From positions 5,420,501 to 5,484,500 of the forward strand of contig CM043942.1 of assembly GCA_014529385.2 (NCBI GenBank): a stretch of DNA of 64,000 bases, read 5' to 3'. The notes beneath the pieces were generated by a model that saw nothing but the letters and a program-made list of their open reading frames with translations, was not told the origin of the DNA and did not search any database. Origin of the DNA: Adiantum capillus-veneris (lineage: Eukaryota > Streptophyta > Polypodiopsida > Polypodiales > Pteridaceae). Of the stretch, positions 35,921-47,226 are shown piece by piece. Both the position numbers and the translations under genes were made by a program. Within the stretch, counting starts at the first letter, position 1. Every line of letters starts with the position of its first letter.

Positions 35921-38900
35921 ATGAACAAACCTGACTCGGTAATGAATGATGAGGAACATTTAACACCACCATCTGACCTAGAGGGACATGAATCTGTAAT
36001 TGAGGTACTCGTTAACAAGTTGGGGCAATACTTTGAAGGTGATGAATCTAATGCTACTCTGCCAATCACTACTAAAGGATTAACTTTAAAGGGAGTCCTT
36101 GACGGTGGTGCGGGAGTCAGCATGGTGACAAAGAGTTGTTGGGAGTCTATGGGGCGACCTTACCTTGAAGCCACAAGCGTAGTGGTAAGAATGGCTAATG
36201 GATCTATTGTTACGCCTATTGGAATGCTAAAGGATCTTAGGATCAAAGTCTTGGGACACAAGGTAAGGCAGACTTTCATTGTTATGGATTTTTCCAAGCA
36301 TCCTATGTCATCTGAGATGATCTTAGGGCGTCCATTCATGAGGGAAGCAAAAATGGTGCATGACTGGTCCAAAAACCACCTCTTCTTACAGTTCCAAGAC
36401 TCTGTCATTCGAGTTGGTCTTTTAAGTGGTCGAACGCATCCTCTAGGAAATAAATTCATCATTGATAATCGATCAGACACAACAATTCACTCAGCTCCAT
36501 TACAGTATTGTTACACGTGAACGAAGACACCGATATTGGGGAGAACTCTCCTTATATGGATATCCTACCCGGAATGGCTGAGTCAGACAATGTCGATTGG
36601 GTACACCTAGTGGCAACTATAGATACATGGGGAGCTAGAGAAACAAAGTGGGTAACACCAAATGGGGAAGAGATACCACACATTGCACCAGTAAACATGT
36701 TAGGTGTAGCGCATGTAACATCCGATGATAAGAAAGAGGCACACCTACCTGAGAGTGAAACCGATGATTCCTCAAAGGCTTCAGGCCAATACACATTAGA
36801 AACGGAATCTCAGGGAGAAATGGATTCAGAACCTGAGGAAACATCGAGTGAGCCAAGTATAGAAACTGAACACTCAAGGTCTAGTACGACCATCTATGGT
36901 AATTTATATGAGAGTGAAGAAGATACAAGCGAAGACCTATCAAGCGAGTCCAGTTCAAACATTTACCAAAATCAAAACCTTAACAAGAAACAAAGGTCAT
37001 ATAAGAGACGACGATATCGAGCAAATGTGAGAGCTAGGATAAACAAGGAAAGATCTACTGCAGAATGGCTTAGCTATCTAGGGGCATGTGATGCTCATCG
37101 AAAGCTAGTAGACAATTGGGGTGAACATCTCCAGAGTGTCATGTGGTGCAGCCCGCGACCCATTGACCTCGCTCAATTGGAGGTTACAGAGCCGAAATTG
37201 AGTCAAACTATAAGAAGACGTCAAAACCGAGAGTTAGCACAACAACAAAAGGAGGCAGAACTAAAAGAAAGGTCTCCGTCAGGACAAGAGCCTGCTGACT
37301 TACATACGGCTCCTGAACATTTTAAATCTTATACCACGGGGGAGCGAAAGGTTGTGTATGCCAAAGCCCAACGAATACCTACCAATGGAAGCAGTGGAGT
37401 CTATGATGGTCCAGCGGTAGTTAAAAAGATAGAATAAGCAGAACCAGGTGAGGAGTCTAAACCAGTCTTTATTGCTTTCCTAGAAGACCTTTGTGTTTAT
37501 TCTTCTTGGCAGAAGCATTTGGTATATCTATGAAAAATATTTGAAAGGTGCAGATTTTATCGCATCTCATCGAACCCTTTCAAATGCCAAATTTGGGTTA
37601 AGCATGGAGTCATTCTAGGGCATATAGTGTCCAAGAACGGGATATCCATAGATGAGAGTAAGATTAAAGCCATTGCCGATTTGCCACCACCTACGAACTA
37701 TAAAGGAGTTCAAAGATTTATGGGCCATGTTGGTTATTATCGAAGATTTATTTTAAACTTTGCCGAGATAACGCGTCCATTGTACAAGCTTCTTATCGAG
37801 TTTCACTGGACAGAAGAATGTCATCAATCCTATGAGTTATTAAAGAAGGCCCTAACAAGTGCTCCAATCCTGTGAACACCTGATTGGAATGTACCTTTCC
37901 ATGTGCATATTGATGCATCAAATTTTGCTATTGGGTGTGTTCTAACTCAACCAGGAGAACATAAATTGGACTACCCTATTAGGTTTGCAAGTCGCCAATT
38001 AAATGATGCTGAGATGAACTACACTACTACAGAGCGCGAAGGTCTAGCTATGATTTACACAGTAAAGAAGTTTCGCTATTACCTTCTTGCTACCATGTTT
38101 GTGTTTTATGTTGATCATCAAGCATTGCTATATTTGGTTAACAAGCCGTGTTCCACAGGTCGAATTACACGATGGTTGTTAATTCTTCTTGAGTTTGACT
38201 TCACCGTTGTTGTGAGGCCTGGGAGGAAACATGTCATGGCGGATCATTTATCTCGTATCCCTAATAGCGAAGCTCCTACGGGGGTTGATGATGAATTGCC
38301 TGATACTCCTTTGTTCATTGTTGAGACAATGCCTGAATGGAGTGAAAAGATTGTTAACTTCTTAGTTAATGGTTTTCCACCCAAAGAACTGCGAAAAGAT
38401 ATAGCTCGAAAATTAATCAAGGAATGCGAACCCTATTGCTTACTGGCTGGAACTCTCTATAAGAGAGGAAAAGATGATGTTCTTAGACGCTGTGCCCGCG
38501 AGGATGAGTATTTATATATTCTACAAGAGGCACACATGGGCGTAGTTGGTGGTCACTTTTCAGGAAAGCTGACTGCCTGAAAGATCTTACAGTCAGGCTA
38601 TTGGTGGCCCACTCTGTTTAAGGATGCATCACTTTTTGCAAAGGGATGTGATGAATGCCAACGCTTCAACAAGCCACAAAGAAGGGATAGGATGCCTCTA
38701 CATCCCATCAAGGTAACCCAACCATTTGAAAAGTGGGGCTTAGACTTTGTAGGACCGATTAGTCTGGCTGCACGAAACACGCAATCACGATATATCATTG
38801 TCGCTACCGACTATGTAACCAAATGGGCTGAAGCAAAAACAACAGCTAAGTTCCTCTTTGAGAACATTATCACACGTTTTGGATGCCCCTTTGAACTTGT

Positions 38901-39717
38901 GAGTGACAATGGAACTCATTCTATAAATGAAGTAATAAAAGAACTCACATCAATGGAACTTGTGAGTGACAATGGAACTCATTCTATAAATGAAGTAATA
39001 AAAGAACTCACATCAAACTTCATGATATCACACCACAAGTCTACACCCTATTATCCCCAAGAAAATGGCCAAGCTGAGAGTACCAACAAAACTCTCATCT
39101 CCATTTTGACAAAGACAGTCGAGGCTCATCGCACTGATTGGGACCTAAAGCTTACATCAACTTTATGGGCTTATCGTACTGCGTATAAAGTTTCTATTAA
39201 TTGCACACCGTTTAAGATGGTGTATGGCCAAGAATCAGTTATGCCATGGGAGTTTGTCATTCCTAGTCTTCGAGTAGCTTCTCAAGAAGGTTGGGATGGT
39301 AACCCCTTAGTGGAGCGATTATATATCCTAGAAAGGCTAGATGAAGAGAGGCAATTAGCTGTGCGAAATGCTCTAGTGGAGAAGGATAGGAGAAAGAAGT
39401 GGTTTGATAGCCATTTAAAGGATAAAGACATCAAGGTTGGTGATAAAGTTCTTATGTACGGGGTACGTAATGAAAAGAAGAAATTGAAATACGTTGGTAA
39501 GGGACCATATCGAGTGTGTGAAATTACCCCGCAAGGTACCATTCGTGTGGAGACTCTAGATGGAGTTGAAACCATTGGATTCCTTAATGGGAGTAAATTC
39601 AAAAGATATTATGATCCTCTAAGCCAGGAAGAGTTGCAAGCCATCCATCAAAAGAAGGCTGCCAAGGAACAAGCAGAGCTTAAAAAAATCCAAGCAAGAG
39701 TTGAGGCTCGCGAATGA
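35921..39717 (+). pseudogene. Gypsy B pol with internal RT deletion
   Basis: Protease VLDGGAGVSMVTKSCWESMG with EMILGRPFM is open to 36520, where one base is lost relative to A (CYTCNEDT). The basic linker YKRRRYRANVRARINKER follows. TAA at 37435 and then the RT deletion remove fingers and palm; only FLEDLCVYSS (Glu 37483-37485), the shared TGA 37531-37533 and the thumb remain. RNase H (37903-38260) and integrase (38500-39400) are recognisable, with TGA 38578-38580 before the integrase core. Here the end of integrase, lost in A, survives: KDKDIKVGDKVLMYG and GKGPYRVCEITPQG (GPY/F-like module). No chromodomain follows. Confidence 0.9.
38893..39018 (+). repeat. 63-bp in-frame tandem duplication in gypsy B integrase
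   Basis: 38893-38955 and 38956-39018 are direct copies. Each encodes ELVSDNGTHSINEVIKELTS, so the SDNG motif with the second catalytic Asp of the DDE triad is present twice. Copy A has one. Confidence 0.92.
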
Positions 39718-41001
39718 CAACAACGTCTTAGACGCCAACGAGAGGCTAATCTGGGAATCACGCAAGCATTTTTCGAGGACACAGATGATGACTCAGTAGA
39801 ATCTGAGCCACCCCTACGATACCCAATTGAGCTAAATAGCCCCTATGGGAAAGTACTATACAATGCCTTATTAGATACAGGAGCTAAACACAATTTGTTA
39901 TCCTATGGAGTTTGGTGTCAATTAGGGAAACCGACCCTATCCCCGAGTACGATGCAAGTCAAGGGCATTAATAAAAAGAAAACTGCTATTCTTGGACTCC
40001 TTCAGACCCCTGTTGTCTATGACAATGGAAGCATAGTGCAGAGGTTTCTAGTCATGCCTGCAGGATCTATGGAAGGCAACGTAAACCTGGGACGCACGTG
40101 GATGTTGGCAACCAAATGCACTATTGATTGGGATACTGGTGGTGTCACGACGCGACCACCGACTCTTACCCCTATCATTCAAGCAAAGTCACCTACGTTG
40201 CAAAATCTAGCAAAGTTGAAGGATAGCCAACATTCACAAGGCAAGGTGGTTAACTCGTCTTTGCCGGCTACCCATGAACCTAGCACTTCAACACTTGTAG
40301 TTGCAGCAAGCAGTAATATTGCAAGTACTCAACCTGCACGACCTAAGAGTACATATCAATGGGTCCCCAAGGCCTTACTTCCAACTACCTCAACCCGTCC
40401 ATCCATTCCAAGAAAAAATTTCCCCGGAAAACCAAGAGCGCGCTCTAGGAGATTCAAGACCAAATCACGCTGGATTCCAAAACGACTATTAGAAGCCCAA
40501 GGCTACTATGATGGAAATGAGCAAATTTGGGTACGTAAAATGTGTCCTTCCCTATCGAAAACAAACCCATATGAGTCAAACAGTGTAACGCTAAAGCCAA
40601 TGGCAGATCGTGGAAAGGGAAAGATCACAGAATGCTACACACCTAGTCCAGAGCTAGTTTGGGCTCCAAGGCAAAACCAATTTAATCCACCTAGCTCAGG
40701 AAGGGGGGAGTTCCATAAAGCTTCTAGCTCCTCATGTAATACATCCATAGAGGTAAAAGCTTCTACACAGCCTCCATCTATAGTAGTGGACCTCCATGAA
40801 GCTACAAAAGAATCCACACCTCCCAGTGTTCAAGAATCACCTGATGAACCACTTCAAGTTCGATCCTGGGAGAGTACCTTACCACCCTTGCAACTTGACG
40901 AGACACCTAGGGTAATAGAAAACTACTCGAAAAAATCCTCACCTATTACCAACTGGAACAATTGGTTTCAAAGGGTGACGACATCATTTCAAATGGTATG
41001 A
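39718..41001 (+). CDS. Gypsy B post-integrase extension with second retropepsin-like domain
   Basis: Open for 427 codons in the pol frame immediately after TGA 39715-39717. NALLDTGAKHNLLSYGVWCQ has the DTGA loop (Asp 39874-39876); NLGRTWMLATKCTIDWDTG matches the second conserved part of retropepsins. A has Arg-coding CGA where B has this stop, and B has CGC where A has its stop, so the ancestral pol frame probably ran through. The C-terminal two-thirds is rich in Ser, Thr and Pro with WVPKALLPTTS and WNNWFQRVTTSF segments. It may be an extra protease or a capsid/tether-type domain; activity is unproven. The frame has no independent ATG near its start. Confidence 0.78.
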   Translation, partial: QQRLRRQREANLGITQAFFEDTDDDSVESEPPLRYPIELNSPYGKVLYNALLDTGAKHNLLSYGVWCQLGKPTLSPSTMQVKGINKKKTAILGLLQTPVVYDNGSIVQRFLVMPAGSMEGNVNLGRTWMLATKCTIDWDTGGVTTRPPTLTPIIQAKSPTLQNLAKLKDSQHSQGKVVNSSLPATHEPSTSTLVVAASSNIASTQPARPKSTYQWVPKALLPTTSTRPSIPRKNFPGKPRARSRRFKTKSRWIPKRLLEAQGYYDGNEQIWVRKMCPSLSKTNPYESNSVTLKPMADRGKGKITECYTPSPELVWAPRQNQFNPPSSGRGEFHKASSSSCNTSIEVKASTQPPSIVVDLHEATKESTPPSVQESPDEPLQVRSWESTLPPLQLDETPRVIENYSKKSSPITNWNNWFQRVTTSFQMV

Positions 41002-41008
41002 TCTACCC

Positions 41009-41112
41009 AAGGAAGGGGGGAGTGTTTGTGGACATCCATTATTCACTTGTTTCCCTCTCAACCTTTCTCCCTGACCTCTTAATCTCCAATCTTAGGGAAT
41101 ATATATATAAAG
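41009..41112 (+). promoter_or_regulatory. Internal polypurine tract, LTR-like junction and TATA box (gypsy B)
   Basis: AAGGAAGGGGGGAG (41009-41022) then TGTTTGTGG, and ATATATATAAA at about 41101-41111. The arrangement is identical to copy A. Confidence 0.55.
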
Positions 41113-41246
41113 CCTTATACTCACAAAAACAAGATAAAAGGTAAAAGAGCAAGAGCCATAACACAAATCATAAAAACAAATTATGCACAAGAACACGACC
41201 CTTGTAATATTTGCACTCTAACCATCATCTATTTGCGTGTACTGAT

Positions 41247-41669
41247 ATGGCTAGTATGCTAGAGTCATCCACTCCTGCCTTGGGTGAGAGGTACCCTCGT
41301 TACTTTTCACAAATATTTCACATGGTCTTTCCAGTGCTTGCATGTGAATGGGATTTGATAGGTACGCTAACATGTGAGAGGAATTTTGAGGAGTTAGAAT
41401 GGCTGATACGTCTCTTGACCACGTCTGATCCATACTTAGTAGAGAGCATTTCTCCCATTGCACAAGCCTACCCTTTTGACCAAGATGACTATAGGCGTCT
41501 AGTGACCTTCTTAGTAAACATGGGCACCTATGATGAAGAAGAAAATTTACACGACTACACGGATGGCACATATGGTCTCATGGATGATGACTTTGTTTAT
41601 CTCGACGACGGGGATAGGGGTTTAGCCTTAGGGTTTCCCCCCAACCTCTACAATATCCTATTCCCTTGA
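41247..41669 (+). CDS. Conserved 140-residue 3' ORF of gypsy B, unknown function
   Basis: Intact frame MASMLESSTPALGERYPRYF to the TGA at 41669, nearly identical to A 23620-24042. It is the only gene of the element intact in both copies. Acidic, no membrane segment, no known motif. It lies about 140 bp downstream of an internal TATA box. Confidence 0.65.
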   Translation: MASMLESSTPALGERYPRYFSQIFHMVFPVLACEWDLIGTLTCERNFEELEWLIRLLTTSDPYLVESISPIAQAYPFDQDDYRRLVTFLVNMGTYDEEENLHDYTDGTYGLMDDDFVYLDDGDRGLALGFPPNLYNILFP

Positions 41670-43028
41670 CTCTCTAGGGGGAGTGCAAATAATTAGGTTA
41701 GAATTCCTTATGTTTTTGTTGTGTTCAATAAGTGTTGGTACCTTTTTCCACTAATGTGCCTCCTGGAGGTATTCCCTTTGTTTCCTAGTGTGTACAGGAG
41801 CGGGTTGCTATTGGTAGGATTTGGACCTTCATGGAATCTTTATCTCGACTCACTCTTCAAATCAAGCGCGACCATCGACACAAACAGGTGTTTCTTGTCC
41901 ATTAGCATTGCCCCTTATCTTTTTTGCATCTGTGATTGTTAGCTTTAATTGTGATTGGTAGCCTAATATTCACCGCATTTGCTTAGTATCAAACATTTAA
42001 TTCAATGTAATTTTTTGTCATAATCACTTGTCTAGGTTTAAAAATCAAGCAGTCCGACTAAGCTAGTTTGACCAAGTTAGGTGTTAAAAATCTTCTCTTA
42101 ATACCATGGGGAATGACTTCCTAATAATCAATGGTTACTTAGGTTCTTAATCCGATTTAGGCAGCATTGTGTGAAATGTACTAGGACTTTCTAGTGGGCT
42201 TGACCCGATTGACCTTTAGCTTAAGTATTATAAAGGGAGTTAACTAGTGTGATGAGCCTGGGGAGGTGTATCAGTGTTATATGACCCCCCAAAGTTACAA
42301 AATTAAAATGCTGAAAATGAACAAACAAAAAATCAAAGTGCCACACTGTAAAATCTTAAGCTGGAAGAGAAATCTCAGCTTGATTTGGTACTTCACTCAC
42401 ATGTATTGCCTATGGTACTAGAGCCCTAGAGGTTCCCAGTGTGGGCGCTTTTCCTTGAAAAGCAAAAAACCCAAGGCATACAAAATAAGCACACACATCA
42501 AATTGAATCACTGTGAAAAGACTTTGGGGGGTCAAAGAAAAAGTAATCAGTCAGGCGATGATTTCATGAGAAATTCCTTTTATAGTAGATTAACTACAAG
42601 GTCTTCTAGATATAGCCTCTAGTCAGCCCTCGAACATGAATACTTCGCTCTCGCGATTAAACAACTTAATTAACCACAGAAAATTAAGAAGCTTACCCAT
42701 GGTATTAATATTCGATCTCTAGTGCCTTTCGACCATCAAATTAGCAACCCCAGACTTGTTTAATTGTTTACCTTTACATGTGTTTATGCATTTGATTACA
42801 TTGCAATTTAATGTTCATTGCTGACAAATTGTTTGAAATTCTTTTACCAATCAATTTGTCTACCTAAAACTACATATGCTTTTTACTCACTTATGAGAAT
42901 GCAATTATTGTGCCAATGTTGTTTGATTTTGCAGTGACTGAAGAAGGCTACAGACATTCATCTCAAATGCTCTTCCACCTCGACGAACGAGCTTCAACTC
43001 AATAGCTTCCGAGGACGGAATCTACATC
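41670..43028 (+). other. Gypsy B 3' noncoding region
   Basis: 1.36 kb without a coding frame, AT-rich, starting with the purine run TAGGGGGAG near 41672. The equivalent in A is cut after 250 bp. It resembles the long spacers between pol and the 3' LTR in other Athila/Tat-type elements. Confidence 0.7.
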
Positions 43029-43041
43029 AGGAAGGGGGGCA
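43029..43041 (+). promoter_or_regulatory. Gypsy B polypurine tract
   Basis: AGGAAGGGGGGCA directly precedes the LTR start TGTTAACC. Confidence 0.9.
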
Positions 43042-43705
<664 letters not shown>

Positions 43706-44143
43706 GGTGGCTTGTCAAACGATGTGCCTTGATGCGGCACCTTGCCGAGGTCGGGTTCCAAGCTCGCTTTGAAAAATACCGAATAAATTTGATAGGCCGG
43801 GGGTGGGCACATACCCTTGATAAGGTCAAGGGTAAAAAAAATTGAAGCTTTAGGAGACCATAGTGTGTATAGGCTTGCACTTCAGCGAGAGGTCGCGCTG
43901 TGATGCTGTCTGGGTTGCGGCCCTATGATGTGAACGTCATGGCACAGCCTTGCCCTCCGTTCAAGACTGCCCTTGCGGCATTTGGTGGTCATCGAGAACT
44001 TGCCTCCCCTTGCCTCAAGAGGCTCTGCACATGGAATGGTTCTGTGCTTCGTCTTCCTCCCGCCTAGCAAGAGGTGAATTCCACGGCTCCTTTGCATGTA
44101 CATGCAAAAAGTAGAAGACCACACCCTTGCCTGGCTAATTTTA
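43706..44143 (-). other. Chromovirus leader, outer part
   Basis: Begins with the GGTGG duplication, runs to the primer site and contains no coding frame. Together with 29984-30269 it forms a leader of about 0.7 kb. Confidence 0.7.
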
Positions 44144-44155
44144 GCTCTGATACCA
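44144..44155 (-). promoter_or_regulatory. Chromovirus primer binding site, initiator tRNA-Met
   Basis: The minus strand reads TGGTATCAGAGC one base after the LTR end CATCACA. Confidence 0.85.
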
Positions 44156-44156
44156 A

Positions 44157-44298
44157 TGTGATGCCCCAGGGAACTACCCTATAGGATTCACCGGCCAACC
44201 TCTCATATATATAGCCCTTGTCCTGAATCCCCAATCCACACTGGTAGCTGGCCGCTTGGCCCGGGTTCGTGACCCCCCTGGATGCCCTTGGATTGACA
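44157..44298 (-). repeat. Chromovirus 5' LTR
   Basis: TGTGATGCCCCAGGG...GATTGACA, paired with 7213-7355. It is followed by the host sequence TTTTTTACCG. Confidence 0.85.
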
Positions 44299-46472
44299 TT
44301 TTTTACCGTTTGCTTCAAGTCCAAAGTGCTGTAGTGCGACTGAGAGAAGGTCCTTTACATCCTCAACAGTCATGTCAGCTATGACAAATTCTAGTCCTCC
44401 TAGTCGTCCCAGAGCTGCATCCTTTGTAAGCTTTTTGCAGATGATAGTAGAGATATGTGGTGCTTTGTCCAACCCAAGAGTGAACCATCCTATTTTAGGT
44501 TAAAAAAATTTCTCAAATAGAAGGTGAGATCCATGAGGTCTCAATGCTCAACCAAGATGGTGGCATTGTTCCAATGCAAGTCTAAAAGTGTGAAGCTAGA
44601 CCATCATATAATTCAAAAAAAGTTAGACTGTCCAAAGTTGCTATGTCAGCCAAGCAATTGAGTAGTGGGGAAAAAGCCAAGTGTTGATTCAGTGGTTGTA
44701 AGGGGATATGATTCATCCCACAGTTGAGCAAGTATCTTATCTTCTTGACAGGGACAATACACAAGTCATTACTACATAGATGTAAACCAAGTTGTCCAAA
44801 ATATTTACAATAATGTGTGAATTCAGAGCACTTATACTTAGGGGTGGATGCAAAAATGAGGAACCAAGTAGAGTAGACAAAATCCTTCAAAGGTGGATCA
44901 AACCTCCATCATATACTGATGTCATGTAATAAACTGTCATCTCCCAGAATTTTTGAAGTACATGTTTGAAAATAGATTTGGGGAAAAAAAGGTCCAAAAC
45001 TTTGTTCACAAAAAAGCAGTGGACTATCCAGGTCTTCTTCTTTGCCTTGTTGAGCAAAATGCACTTTCCAACAGGTGTAGCGCTCATCTGAAATTACAAA
45101 GAGTTCAGTAGTTAAACATTTGAAAAACCGGAAAGTTTTTTCCTCTTCCTCTAACAAAACTTATAGATTTCCCTTTCCCATCAAAGGTAGATCAAGAAGG
45201 GGTGAGGGGGTCAAAAAGGAAGTAATGGACTAAAATCTTGAGCTAGTTAGAAGTGGCCTTTTCAGAGAGGGAGTATCTTCAAGTTCTAGGGGAGGCTTGA
45301 TAAGAGACAAGATGTGTTTAATCCCTTTAGTAGATCTAAGATTTGAGAGAAGGACTCTAGGCTCATCATTCTTAAGTTCAATCAGAGAGTCATACATACA
45401 AGTCCTAAACTATAAGTATGCAATCTGTGCTCAGACAACTTCTTGAGCTTGTCCACCAAGCTAGGAGCAGATCAGGGGGAGGTAGTGTTCTTCTACCTAG
45501 GTAGGAAAGAGATAAAAAAGGTGGTTTAAGATAAACCAAACTGCATGATCAAACCAGAGTATGTTGCTATCACAATTGGCTTTTGGATCAATAATCTTGC
45601 ATCCGCATTTGATGTAAGGTATGTAGATGTTCCAGATAGCTCTTGAGTAGAATTCACTGTTTGGTGATCAAAGGCCATTGTTCCTTTTGTGCGGGCATAG
45701 AGACGTGCCATAATGCTGCACCTCCTGGAATCTAAAAAACTCGTACTGAAAGGGGCCTTGATCAATTCTCCTTTGTCCAAGGATTGTATTCCTTTGAGGA
45801 TGTCCAGTTTACAATCTTCATTCGTGGAGGCGGGGAGTCCTTCAAGGAAGATCCAGGTCCCAATGGAGATTGGAGCCACAAAGGCCTTGTTTTGAAGTTC
45901 CCAAAGCATGTGCTACTTTTCCCTTCCTTCTATCTCAATTTGCTTGGATGGCAAGAAGGGAAAGCTCTTGGAGACCTTTGGAACTAGCTCCATCAGGGAG
46001 ATTTGACTAGTTGCACAGAGTCCTGCTTGAAATCCTTTTACAACTTCCAAAACTACTAGATTGCAAAAGAATAAACCTTTAGGGGTTTTATCTGGAGCAG
46101 GGGCTTGAGATGCTACTAAAGTAGTTGACAACCCAAGTAGTTTTCTGAGATGGTTGGATAACTCAACACCTTGAGAGGAAAATTTCATCAGATCTTCTTT
46201 GTGACCTTGTTTTTTGCAGCCAAGTTTGCAATTCTTCCTTGTAGGTATTTGATCCCATCTTTCTCATTGGCATCTAAATTGGTCAGAACTAGCACCTAGT
46301 CATTGAAGGAGAGCAAATGCATGATAGAGTCATGCGTGGAAGTCTCCACATATTTTGAGCTTCCATTCAGTAGAGTAATTTCTTCTGGGTTAGTGATCAT
46401 TTTGATCACTAAGAGAGAAGATGGGGAGAGAGGTTGAGTAGAGAGGAAGAGATCAGCAGGCACAATGGCCAT
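44299..46472 (-). pseudogene. N-terminal and middle part of the decayed unknown gene/element
   Basis: The minus strand from ATG 46472 (MAIVPADLFLSTQPLSPSSL) reads through LVLTNLDANEKDGIKYLQGR, ISIGTWIFLEGLPASTNEDC, DILKGIQSLDKGELIKAPFS, ARLYARTKGTMAFD, VKKIRYLLNCGMNHIPLQPL and VIADMTVEDVKDLLSVALQH to the chromovirus insertion at 44299. There are at least ten stops and shifts. The continuation is at 7212. Ancestral length was perhaps 900 residues. The N-terminal segment looks helical or coiled-coil-like. I do not recognise the family; options are a LINE-type ORF1, another mobile-element gene or a lineage-specific gene family. Confidence 0.5.
45960..46072 (+). other. Probable donor sequence (or sister) of the filler in gypsy A
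   Basis: Same 113 bases as 24296-24408 with two differences. It lies within the decayed gene. Another genomic copy of this family may be the true donor. Confidence 0.7.
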
Positions 46473-46665
46473 TTGAAAAAAATAAAGATAAGGTAAGTAA
46501 AACTGGTAGGGAGACCAACCTAAAACCAACCAAGAGAGACTCGATGGGGAGAGAGGTTGAGTAGAGAGGAAGAGATCAGCAGGCACAATGGCCATCTAAA
46601 AAAAAATAAAGATAAGGTAAATAAAACTGGTAGGGAGACCAACCTAAAACCAACCAAGATAGATT
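46420..46665 (+). repeat. 123-bp tandem duplication over the start of the decayed gene
   Basis: 46420-46542 and 46543-46665 are near-identical and each carries the MAIVPADLFLSTQ start on the minus strand. Confidence 0.88.
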
Positions 46666-47226
46666 CATAACTGTTGTGTGGCATCCCTCCATCCAAGGAT
46701 ATCTAGTCAATTCAGATATCAATTGGACAAAGTATTGTAGTCCAGGTTGTGGTGTTCAAGTGCACAGTGTGCCATTGTTCACCCATGTACATATGAGAGA
46801 GAGATTTACATACATAGGCTAAAATAGCACATGAGACTTCAACTAAAATTCTAGAACCATAGACCACAACTATCAATTTTCAATAGACATATCCTTTTAG
46901 TCATTAACACCAAAGAGATGCATCTTTTAAGTGTACATGCTAGATCATAGTCTTTGGGCTCCTGCTAGTATAAAGAGAAAAATTAGAACAACCCATCCAT
47001 CCTTCAGCAAAGCCAGAGAGAGAGCACTCTTACGTGCACCCACCATAAGAAAACATTCAATAGATTAGTTTCCAAACAGTATTACAGGTAACTAGGGTGA
47101 CTCTAGTTGTCATCCATGTCACCCTAACTTATACTAAAAGAGGATATTTCTCTAAGAGATAGAAGAGGTTCCTCTCCAAAGACCATCTCCTAAAATAGGA
47201 GTTTTATTTCAAAAAAATATAACCAT
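46666..47226. other. Intergenic, nothing recognised
   Basis: AT-rich single-copy-looking DNA with short frames only. Confidence 0.5.

Noticed and set aside
41247-41669. Envelope-like gene
   Set aside because: No signal peptide, transmembrane segment or cysteine pattern; position alone is not enough.
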